Source: Azorinus chamasolen | Lineage: Eukaryota > Mollusca > Bivalvia > Cardiida > Solecurtidae | Assembly (NCBI GenBank): GCA_963576725.1 | Contig: OY755240.1 | Span: forward strand, 56,420,633-56,484,632 | Direction: 5' to 3' | DNA: 64,000 nt | Shown here: piece by piece, positions 47,501 to 59,500 of the stretch | Numbering within the stretch: position 1 is the stretch's first letter | Layout of the letters: every line of letters begins with the position of its first letter | Notes under the pieces: model-generated | What the model was told of the DNA's origin: nothing | Database searches by the model: none | Seen by the model: only the letters and a program-made list of their open reading frames with translations | Made by a program: the position numbers and the translations under genes

Positions 47501-50500
47501 AGTAGTGGAGCTATCCTATTCGCCCCGGCGTCGGCATCCGCGTCACACCTTGGTTAAGGTTTTTGTTAAAGTCCATTTTTTGCCTTTAACCTTTTGAATA
47601 AAGCTTTGAAACTTAGAACACTTGTTCACCACCACAAGCTTTATTTGTAGACAAGAGTACATAACACTGTCAAGCATTTTGACAGAATTATGGCCCTTTT
47701 TAACTTAGAATTTTTGGTTACGGTTTTTGTTAAAGTCCACTTTTTGCCTCTAACCTTTGGAATAAAGCTTAGAAACTTGGAATTCTTGTTCACCACCACA
47801 ATCTTCATCTGTAGACAAGAGTACATAACTCTGTCAAGCATTTTGACAGAATTATGGCCCTTTTTAACTTAGAACTTTTGGTTAAGGTTTTTGTTTATAT
47901 TAAACAGGGAAAGGTTAACAAAATAAAACGCTTTCTAACTTTAGTTGAGGGGCAATCTGGACCATCTATGACCTATATGGCCTATGCAGTATGCATACAT
48001 TTTTGTTTTTTTGTTTCTTGACAGAATGCTTGTTTTCCTGTGCCAGGGATGACAGAGTTACCCAATTGCCCTGTATGTCTGGAGCGAATGGTGAGTTGTG
48101 CCATTTCTTGTTTTGTAATAAATTTTATTCGGGATTACTATATTCAATATAAGAGCTTTGGATATTATATACAGTAAAACCCCTCTAAAGCAACCACAAG
48201 AAAATGTTTTAGCTTAATGCAAGAAAGTTGTGCAAGAAGCTCCTGCAGGAGCTTTCTGAAGTACATGTACTATCAATCCTGAATTAAGCATCCACATGTT
48301 GGTAAATACATCTTTGTTTATTCATAAAGTGCTTTTCTAATCTAAATAATTTCATAAGTAAACAGTGCAGATCTGTGTGTGATGTACATAGCTTAAGTTC
48401 TGTTTGGAACTGTTTTGCTAGTATTTTTGTTGTAAGTTAGAAGTTGGTTAACTCTTTCCCTGTTCTATGTTTATTACAAATTTCAGTACCTACTGAATAT
48501 TCATGGAGGAAATAGCTATAAAGAAATATGGAAGATGGAACATTTTAGACATTTTAGAAACTAAATAAATGGACCTATCAAATTCCATTAGCAAACAGAG
48601 CAGACCCTGATCAGACGGCTCCTCTAGGAGCCGTCTGATCTGGGTCTACTCTGTTTGCAAATGCGTGAAAACACGTTTATATGAGGGAAAGGGTTAATCT
48701 GCTGAATAACTAAAATGGCTTCTTTTCTGAGTATTAACCCTTTACTTCATACATACAGTTTTCTACGCCTTTACAAACAAAGCAGACCACGATCAGATGG
48801 CTCCTATAAGAGCCGTCTGATCAGGGTCTGCTCTGTTTGCTTATGATATACAGTTGAACTTCGATATCTTGAACTCGGATAACTCGAATTCTGGGATAAC
48901 TCGAACAAAAAGTCCAGCCCTTCCAAAACTTACAATACAGAATTGCTTTAAACTGTATCACTACAGATATCTAGAAACACATGTTGCAGCTTAATACAGG
49001 TCTAAAGTAATACTGAAAGCTCCCACAGGAGCTTTCAGCATTACTTTAGACCTGTATTAAGATGTGAACTCGAGACATTATTCAGATTAGAAATCGGATA
49101 ACTCGAACTTCTGTTATCTCGAACTTATTTGTATGGTCCCTTGAAGTTCGAATTATCGAAGTTCAAATGTAATATAGATATGATTCTGCAGTTTCTGCCC
49201 AAGCTAATTTTTCCTGTGTCACTGTGCTATTATAACAAATTAATCCATAAATTTCTATTCATAATGGTCATTATTTCTTTAATACATGAATATTCATGCA
49301 TGAAAGAGTTAAACAACCACTTGTTTAAAACTGAAGAAAACGGTTATCATGGCAAATAGTGCAGGCCCTGATCAAAGGGCTCCTGAGTCTTGGTCTACAC
49401 TGTTTGCAAATGTCTTATACACAGTAAAACCCTGCTAATGCGACCACTTAATAAACAGCCACTGACATCGTTTAAAGCAGGTGGTTGCTTAATGCAGGAC
49501 GAAAGTTATTCAGAAAGCTCCTATAGGAGCTTTTTGCATAACTTTCGTCCGGCATTAAGCTATCACCTGCCTCTGCCACCCAGAATTATGCCCATTTTTG
49601 GTGGTCGAATTAGAGGGGTTTTACTGTACTTGGTTAATTGGTAGTTTGTACTTGAAGAACCCAACATTTAAACTACATAGCCATGCACATACCTCAACAT
49701 TTCAGGATGAGTCTGTGGATGGCATTCTGACAATTTTGTGCAACCATGCATTTCACATGGAATGTTTGGACAAGTGGGGGGACACAAGGTAAGTGACTTT
49801 TTGAAGACAGGCCTTAACCCTTTCCTCCATATAAACACTTGTTCATGCATTTGCAAACAGTGTAGATCCAGATCAGAAGGCTCCTATAGTATGATCAGCT
49901 CTACTCTGTTTGCTTATGAAATTATTATGGATCTGACTCTACAGTTTCTACTAACACCAAAATATCCCGTTTTCGTGTGCCATTATAAAAAAAAATCAGC
50001 TAATAAATATTGATGATGTCATTATTTCTTGCATGAATATTCATGGAGTAAAGGGTTAATCCTTTGAATGCCAAAAAAAAAAGAATGTACTGGCATTTGC
50101 AAACAGTTATGGGGCCACACTGTTTGTAATTTAGATTCCTCTAGGAAATTTAAAGGGGAAGTCCCTACATTTGACGCGTTTCAAAAACACATTAAATATA
50201 CAAAACTCATTTGTTTATATGCTGAAAAGTAGTATATCGCAAGAAAACCCATCCAATTACCGTTTATAATGACAAAACATCCATGTGTTTGATTTCGCCA
50301 ATCCCGATTTTACTCCCCGATGTTTCAGTTTTATTCGGGTTGGGTTTTAGTTTCGTAAATGTTCGCCCTATTCGTGTTTCTCCAACCGCTTCCGAGAAAA
50401 GCTATTATGTAAAAAATGGAGGAATCTGGTGATCATCAGCAAAATGCGAAATTTTTTAACGGAAAAGGCCGATGATATTGTGTTGTAGAACAAAAATTAT

Positions 50501-53500
50501 AAGTATTGATGAAATCGGTTTATTTTTCGATAGTTCAAATTGGCAACCTTTATAATAATGATTGAGCATTATGATATTATTGAAAATATGCGTTCATTGT
50601 AGGGACTTCCTCTTTAAGCCTTTCATACAGAATATATGGACCATTCTACTTTGAATATTCAAAGGGTAACCCTTTCCTCCATAAATACGCCTTTCTACGC
50701 CTCTGTAATAACCACTTGTTTAAACCATTGTGATAAATAGAGCATTTGCTCCTAGAGGAGCAAATGCTCTATTTATCACAATGGTTTCAAACTACAAAAT
50801 TCTAAAATTTGACTTTTCTCTAGTAAATGTTCGTTTTGGGCAGATTCATTCAAAGAGGTTGGGTCTAAAAAAAAAGTCTATTGAGGAATGGGTTAAACCA
50901 ACAAACATACTGGTGTACACCCATAACCCATTACATGAGTATCCATGCAAAACTCTGTCCAATAGGAATTAACTTATTAAGTATACCCAGCTGTGAATAT
51001 AATAATGTCTGTTGAAATTTGGATCTATGTATTTTCCGATTTGATCAAGCTTTTGAGAAACTGACTGAGTGTCAATCCTCTTGGATCTTGATTAGAAGCC
51101 AAGAAATCAGCATCTCATTTGGATTCAAACTGTTTGCAAATCCATGTAAGGTCATGGATAGTGGTGCAGGGATAATGGTTAACCCTTTCCCTCATACAAA
51201 CACCTTTTCATACCTTTGCAAACAGAAATGACTCCTGCATGATTTTAGATTTCTCTAGAAGAACATAGAATAAATTATCATGAGAAATTAACATAAAAAA
51301 TTATATGCATCTTTAAAATTGTCAGAATACTTAGTAAAATTGTGCTTAGCTTGACACAGATCATGGTTCATTTATAAATGTATACCATTTCCTACCAACA
51401 AACTTTTACTTTAATACCAGGCTTTAGACTAATCCTTATGACAGTTTTCATCAAGATAGTTTATGACTCTGTTATTTGCAGTTGCCCTGTGTGTAGGTAT
51501 TGCCAGACCCCTGAAGAGGTGACAGATAACTGCTGTATGAAGTGTGGATCTAAAGAGGTAACATTACAACTGTTTACAGCATCAGTGCTGTCCATTTACA
51601 TATAGAAGCATAATGATACTCCAAAGATCCAGTCACATAACTTACTGAAATAATTTTCTTACAACAGGTCTTATAAAAAATCACTTGACTCTTTCGCTGC
51701 CAATTTTTGTCATCTGCATCTGCTTTGTTTGCAAAGGCGTAGAAAGGCGTATTTATGGAGTAAAGGGTTAAAACTGAAAGAAACACAAACGTTTACTGAT
51801 TTATGATATGTTGCACAAAACTTGTTTTGTAGCAAAAAAAAGATGACAGTCGCAATTTGTATTAGCTTTCTGACAACCAATGACTTTCGTCTTCAATGGG
51901 ACTTGTGTCACATATTACTTTGGTGTCTAACAACCTTGACCTGAATTTTATTAAACATTTGTTTAGAAATTTGTCTGGAGTATAGAAATGCTAAGAGTAG
52001 TCTCCAAGAGGGGGACAATGGATTGCTTGACAATACATGTACTTGCTTGTTAAACCGTAGAGGCAAATTTTCCTTGTATGCCTTTAGTGAAAGTTTCATA
52101 AATGTCAGGATTTCCACATTTATTGTGTAAGTTCATCTTGGGAAGGGGAAGTGTCACATTCTACTTAGGGGTCTCTATGACTGTGACCTTGACTGTGACC
52201 TCAGTTTTAGTAAAATATTATCTGAAATTTGTTCAGATGATATGTCTTCAACCCTTTGGATCGAAATTGGATTACTGGTTAAACAATAGATATTATGACC
52301 AACTGTCTCAGGTGAGTTATACAGAAGCATTACGGTATTCAAGTTTCAATAATAGCTCCATTATTTCTCAACTAAACCCTATGCTGTAACTACTTTTTTT
52401 AATCATCTGGAAGCGTAGTCACAAGATAGGATGTGGTTGAGATATGACAATACACTGGAGATCCGTTATAACGCGGACCGTTTTACCGCGGTATCTGATA
52501 TAACACGGGTGGTCTGTGTCGCTGAATTTTTTTTTGTAAATACCTTATTTATAATATGATTGAATATCGCAATGAAACATAAAATAAACTTAGGTAAACT
52601 TATCCACCCGCAGCAGGCTAAAGGATAAAAACAAACACCGGTCCCTACATAAACAATTGAAGACAATCTTATGTGTGAAACTCGTATATATGCCGCCATG
52701 AATGTAATACACACATCTGATTACCGGCTAATACCATGCGCATGATGCCCTAATAGCACGGGAACCAGTAAAATCTTAACTGCATAACTTTCGTTACAAA
52801 TTAATTGTGTGTATAATTGAGATGCGCATGTACTGAATTTTTTCACTGTCAAAGCCACAAAAGTTCGCACTTTAATTATGAAAAACAAACATCATTAGAA
52901 ATCTAAACCCCTAACTCAGTGCGGGGTTGGAGGTTATAGGCTAATGCAGAAAAGGTTGTGTACCCTTTGACCAATCAAATGAAATTTAAAACCACAACAA
53001 ATCACACGCGACATCACATGTGACCTTTCATTTTCTGAAAACAGTGACAGCCATGTTTATTGTTTTACACAGCAGGTTTAATTGGATTAGGGGTTTGACA
53101 GGCCCAGAGGCAATTACATCCCGTCAGACAGGCTTGTTTTATGAAATATACTTGGTTGCTTGAAATCATACTCGATTTAATTTGTAATTTTGTATAATTA
53201 CGTTGAACCTTTCCAGTACGTGAGTGGGCGGGGAAACAAAGTAAACAAGTCAGTTTCTTTCGAAATTAGTTTATTTTTAGGATGATGGGGGTTTATGTAA
53301 GTTTATGTAAGTACCCAGATAAAAAAAAACGTTACAACGCGGTTCCGTATATAACGCGGGTTGAATTTTATGTCCCCGGACACCCGCGTTGTAATGGGTC
53401 TCCGGTGTATTAGCCCTTTACTCCATGAATATTCATGTAAGAAATAATGACATCATGAATACTAATTACTGTAATTAGGTTAATTTTTATAATGGCATAT

Positions 53501-56500
53501 TAACACATGTTGGGTTTTTGCGAAAGTAGAATCTTTAGAATGAGATCTATATTATTTCATAAGCAAACAGAGCAGACCCTGATCAGATCCTATAGGAGCC
53601 GTCTGATCTGGATCTTCTCCGTTTGCAAAGACTTAGAAAGGTATCACTGTGGAGTGAAGGGTAAGTAACTGAAATACGCCCCTTTATCTTTGTCTCTATG
53701 TTTTACTCTCTTTCAGAGTCTATGGATCTGTTTAATTTGTGGTAATATTGGATGTGGAAGATATGTCGGTTTGCATGCATACAGGTAGGTTACATTGAAG
53801 TTGTGATTAAACAGCCAAAACAAACAGAAGATTAACCCTTTCCCTTTTGAATATTAGTGTGTGAATAAAGACATCATGAATATTTATTAGATATCTTTAT
53901 AATGGCACATGGCTTGCAATAATAGACACTCAGGTTTATATAATTCCAACGGCACACAGAGCAGACTTACAGGAGCCGTCTGATCCGGGTCTGCAAAGGT
54001 TTGAAAAGGCTTCTACATCGGGTAAATTGTTAATGAGACGTTGCTATATAAACTCAGTATTTGTTATTAAGTGTGGCATGAGATCATAACACATATTATC
54101 AATAAAAGAATACACTTTTAAGCATTTGTTTTTTTTAGTTTGTAGTTACTGTCCATTTCAATTTAGTTTGTCACTGAATTTGAATCGAGAATTTTTTTCA
54201 TTTCTTACCGGATCGAGATCAAATTTAAACCACTTGTGTCATCGTTTTTCAGGAACTCTGTGCCCGAGTTTCCCTTGAATCCATCTTCAAATAAATATTT
54301 CATGCATAAAAACAATGTTTTCCCATTGTAAACACGTTCATTTCAAATTGCAAATGGCGGACGATTGACGTCGAGTGGAACGTTCGAATTTAACTAAGGG
54401 TAATTATAGCTCTTAAAAGTTGACGTCATACACGAAATTACGTCATTTATTTCCTATCAGTATACAATTCACCCCTGTTGAAAAATGATACGCTCCATGA
54501 TCCATGCATACAGCGGCCATTTGCAAAGAAACAGCTGATCGAAATAGCATGTAGAAAATGCATTTTCCGCATTTTATTACTTGTTACTGAATGGTATTGA
54601 GGGATATTTAGCATGGGAGTTCCTGAAAAACGATGCGATCAAATGAGGTATATTTAAGGTCAGTCCAACTCGAAATGAAAAAAATATCGACTAAAATTCA
54701 GTGACAAAGTAAATTGAAATGGACAGTAGTTTATAGTTACGTGTTAACCCTTTCCCTGTTTAATTTTCATTTAAGGGATAATGACATCATGAATTTTTAT
54801 GATGTCATTTGTTCACGGGATGTTTTGTCTCAGGCAGAAATCAGATATTATACCATTAGCAAACAGAGCAGATCCTGATCTGAGGCTCCTATAACAGCTG
54901 TCTGATCTGGGTCTACTCTGTTTGTAAATGCCTGAACAGGCGTGTATATAATGGAAAGAGTAAACGTGTTTTCACACATTTGTAAACAGAGTAGACCCAG
55001 ATCAGACGGCTCCTACAGGGTCTGCTCTGTTTGGTAGTGGAATTTGAAATATCTGTTTCTTTACTTTCTAAAATGACTACAATGTTCCACCTTCCATATT
55101 TCATTATAACTATTTTGTCCATGAATATACAGTAAGTATTGACATTTGGAATACACACAGAACAGGGAAATGGTTAAGGGGTAATATGATTCAAAACAAT
55201 AATGTATAATGTATGTACACTTGAAGTTAATTGCAAACTGATCCAATATGCCTGATATAGAATGAGTTTTGACAGATTTTTGTGTTTGATACATGTCATG
55301 TTCATTTGACAGACACTTTCAAGAAACCCAGCACACCTATGCCATGGAACTGGGAAACAACCGAGTGTGGGACTATGTGGGTGATAACTATGTTCACAGA
55401 CTGGTTCAGAATAAATCTGATGGGAAACTGGTCCAGGTGGATGAAGGTGGAAACCCAGTCCAAGATGAAAAATTGGATTCTTTAAATTTAGAGGTAGGCA
55501 AAGCCGTAGATAGATGGGAGTGTTTATGAAATCTACGTAAAATGCAGAGCAACAGATAAATGTGCATACTCCGATACTAAAATCGTCATTTCTCCATCAA
55601 GTCCTATGTTGTGACCACTCTTTAGAATTGTCTATTCGAGAGGATTCTAAAGAGTTCTCACAACATAGGGTTTGGTGGAGAATTTAATTTTTAATTTACG
55701 CATCTTATCTTGACCTTTGTAAAATGTTTTGTATATTTTTCCTCATATTGCTACTCATTAGAATACCTTGGAAACAGATAAGACTTAGTCATTCTATAAA
55801 TTTGTCTTCATTTTATGCCACTTAACCCTTTCCTCCATAAATACGCCTTTCTACACCTCTGTAAAAGTCACCTGTTGAAACCGTGGTTTCAAATGGTTTC
55901 AAACTACAAAATTCTAAAATGTTCCTTTTCTTTAGTTAATGCTCCTTTTCGGTAGATTTATTCAAAGTGGTTGCACATAAAAATAGCCTATGGAGGAAAG
56001 GGTTAAACCTTTACTTGATGCAGATGCAAATTGTAAACAGAGTAGACAATCACAGAGATCACCTGTATGAGCTGTCTGATCAGGGTCTGCTTTGTTTACC
56101 TATGAAATACATAAAGGTCTGATTTACAGTATCCCTTTCCCTGTTCTATGTTTATTCCAAATTTCAATACCTAATGAATATTCATAAACAAAATAGTTAT
56201 AAAGAAATACGGAAGGTGAAACATTTTTGACATTTTAGAAAGCAAAGAGAAAAATTTATCAAATTCTATTAGCAAACAGAGCAGACCCTGAATGAGGAGC
56301 TGTCTGATCTGGTTCTACTCTGTTTGCAAGTGCATGGAAAAACACGTTTATATGAGGGAAAGGGGTATCTGCCCTACCCAAAATTTCCCTTGTTTTATTG
56401 TCATTCTAAAATTTCAGTTATCAATACTCACAAAGTTGTTATTTCTTAATACATGAATATTCATAAGGAAAAGGGTTAAGTACATGTAGTATCATTGTCC

Positions 56501-59500
56501 ATTTCAAAGCTCTTTCTTGTTCCTTTCAGTACACCTACCTTCTTACAAACCAGCTGGAGTCACAGAGACAGTACTTTGAAGAGAAGATTGAAGATATTGA
56601 ACAGTCTTTACTAACTAAGGTATACAGGTTAACCCATTCCCTCATATTGATGACTTTTGACGACTCTGTAGAAGTCAATTTCTGAAACTATTGTGATAAA
56701 TAGAGCATTTGCTCCTATAGGAGCAAATGCTCTATTTATCACAATGGTTTCAAACTACAAAATTCTAAAAGTTTCCTTTTCTCTAGTTAATTCTCCTTTT
56801 TGGTAGATTTATTGAAAGAAGCTGTATCTAAATATAGCCTATGAGGGAAAGGGTTAAACTTTACTCTGATAAACACAACCTTTCAATGTCTTTGCAAACA
56901 GAGTAGATCCAGATCAGACGGCTCATGTTTGTTTGTGGAACTATATAGATCTGAATCTACAGTTCCGCCATGAACAAATATTCCTATGTCCAAATTCAGT
57001 TAATAAATATTCATGATGTGATTTGGTCTTTAATATGCAGAGCTACAGATAAAGATATGTATCCAAATGCTAATATCGTCATTTCTCCACCAAACCCTAT
57101 ACTGTGACCACTCATTAGAATCATCTCTTTGAGCTGTCTCATATGAGTCTGCACTACAAGTAGCCACAATTGATCCAAACTTAGAATGATTCAGCTGATT
57201 AATATGCATAGTGCATGGATGCACATTTGAATATTCAGCATGGAAAGGGTTAATATTTATGTTCCGGTAGTTTTGTTTAAAAATTTAATGTCGGTATAAT
57301 GAATATTCTGTTGTATCGAATGTCCTTTTAACCCATTCCTCCATAGGCTGTTTTTAGACCCAACCTCTTTGAATGAATCTACCGAAAAGGAGCACTTACT
57401 AGAGAAAAGGAAAATGTTATAATTGTGTAGTATAGAAACCATTGTGATAAATAGAGCATTTGCTCCTATGGAGCAAATGCTCTGTTTATCACAATGGTTT
57501 CAAGAAGTGACTATTACAGAGGCGTAGAAAGGCGTATTTATGGAAGAAAGGGTTAAGGATCGTTTACCGTATACTCTTTCTAGGGAGATGCAATTATGGT
57601 GCTATAAATGATGTCGGCCAAATATTTAGATCAATTAATTTAATTGTGGTAGAGAACTTAAAAGAAATAAAAAAAAAAATAACTTTTAGAAATTATTTGC
57701 AGACAATAACTATTTAGCATGCATATAGGGTTCTTAAGATGTTAATGAATGTCAAACAATGTAGACCCCAATCAGATACTACATTTTCATTGTTGTTGGT
57801 CTTTGTTTACATTGCTTTTATTACCCAGAAGACACCTTTCTGATAGTTGCACTAACTTACTTGTAAAATACATTTTCTGAGACAGAAAGAAATACAGAAA
57901 TCAGCTGTGTCAGACATGCTTTCTAATTTGTCTTTTTGAACTCATCTGAACAATTGTGTTATGCTGCCATTTGCAGATCCATGTGGTGGAGGAAGACAAC
58001 CAGACGGTGACTGAACAGTGTGGTAAGCTACAGGTCGCCCTGGAAAATGCTGAGAAGGAGAAGACTCTGTCTGAAAAGAAATGTGCTAATGTAAGTATAG
58101 TAAAAACGCTCTAAACCAGAATACTTGTAGAGAAGAATTTAGATACTTTTAGGCAGTTGGCTGCTTAATGCAGGGTGAAGATCATGCAGAAAGCTCCTAG
58201 AGGCTCCAGAAAGCCACCAGTCTCCAAGACTGATATTTATACTAAATTTAACATCAGGTTTAGAGAGGTGTTACTGTACTGATAATTTGTTCCTGATGTA
58301 TGGAAGCCAACATTTAACCCTTTACTCTATAGAAATGACTTGGTAACTTTGCAAACAAAGAAGACCCAAATCAGTCATTATTTCTGGCATTAATAATCAT
58401 GGAATAAAAGGTTAACCCTTTACTAAGTAAATACACCTTTCTACGCCTTTGCAAACAGAGAAGACCCAGATCAGATGGCTCCTGTTGGATCCATCTGATC
58501 AGGGTCTGCTCTGTTTGCTCATGATTTAATAAAGATATGATTATACTGTTCTGCCATGACCCAAAACGTCCTGTGTCCATGTGCTATGATAACAATAAAT
58601 CAAATTAATATTCATTATGCCATTATTTCGTACATGAATATTCATGGAGTAAAGGGTTAAAGTTAGTCATGTAATGGCTACTCAGATGTCTTGTGTTACA
58701 AAATGGAGAAAAACCCTTGGCATTGTGACAACTTTGTAAGGTTTTCCAAAGAAAAGCTCTGATATGTAGGTTTTCAAAAGAAAAGCTTTGGACATGTATT
58801 AAATCTTGGCACTCAAAGTAATTGATAAATGATAGTACATGTATTTTTTTTATTCCTCATCAAAAGTCAGTGTCAAAATTTTTGAATCCTGATTAGATGC
58901 TAAGTTACACAGCATCTCATCTGCAGAAACTGTAGAATCAGATCTGAATTATTTCATAAGCAAACAGAGCAGACCCTGATCAGATAGCTCCGCTGTTGTT
59001 TATTAGGGCATTAAAAGATTATGAGAGAACTGTTAACTCTATTCCTCATAGAGATGCCTTTGCAAACAGAGAAGACCCAGATCAGATGGTTCCTGTAGGA
59101 GCCCTCTGATCTGTGTCTGCTCTGTTTGCCTATAAAATAAATTAAATATGATTCTACAACTTCTGACTTAGTAAAATATTTCCTTGTCCATAATGTCATT
59201 ATAAAATTCAGCTAATTAACCCTTTCCTTCATATAAACTTGTTTTCACGCATTTGCAAACAGAGTAGACCCAGATCAGACGGCTCCTAGAGGAGCCGTCT
59301 AATCAGGGTCTACTCTGTTTGCTAATAGAATTTTAAAGATCTGTTTCTTTGCTTTCTAAAATGCCTACAATAAAATTCCAACTACTGTAACTATTTTGTC
59401 TATGAATATTCAGTAGGTATTGAAATTTGAAATAAAAATAGAACAGGGAAAGAGTTAATATCCATACATTTATTATTTTCACAAAAAATTTAATGAGGAA

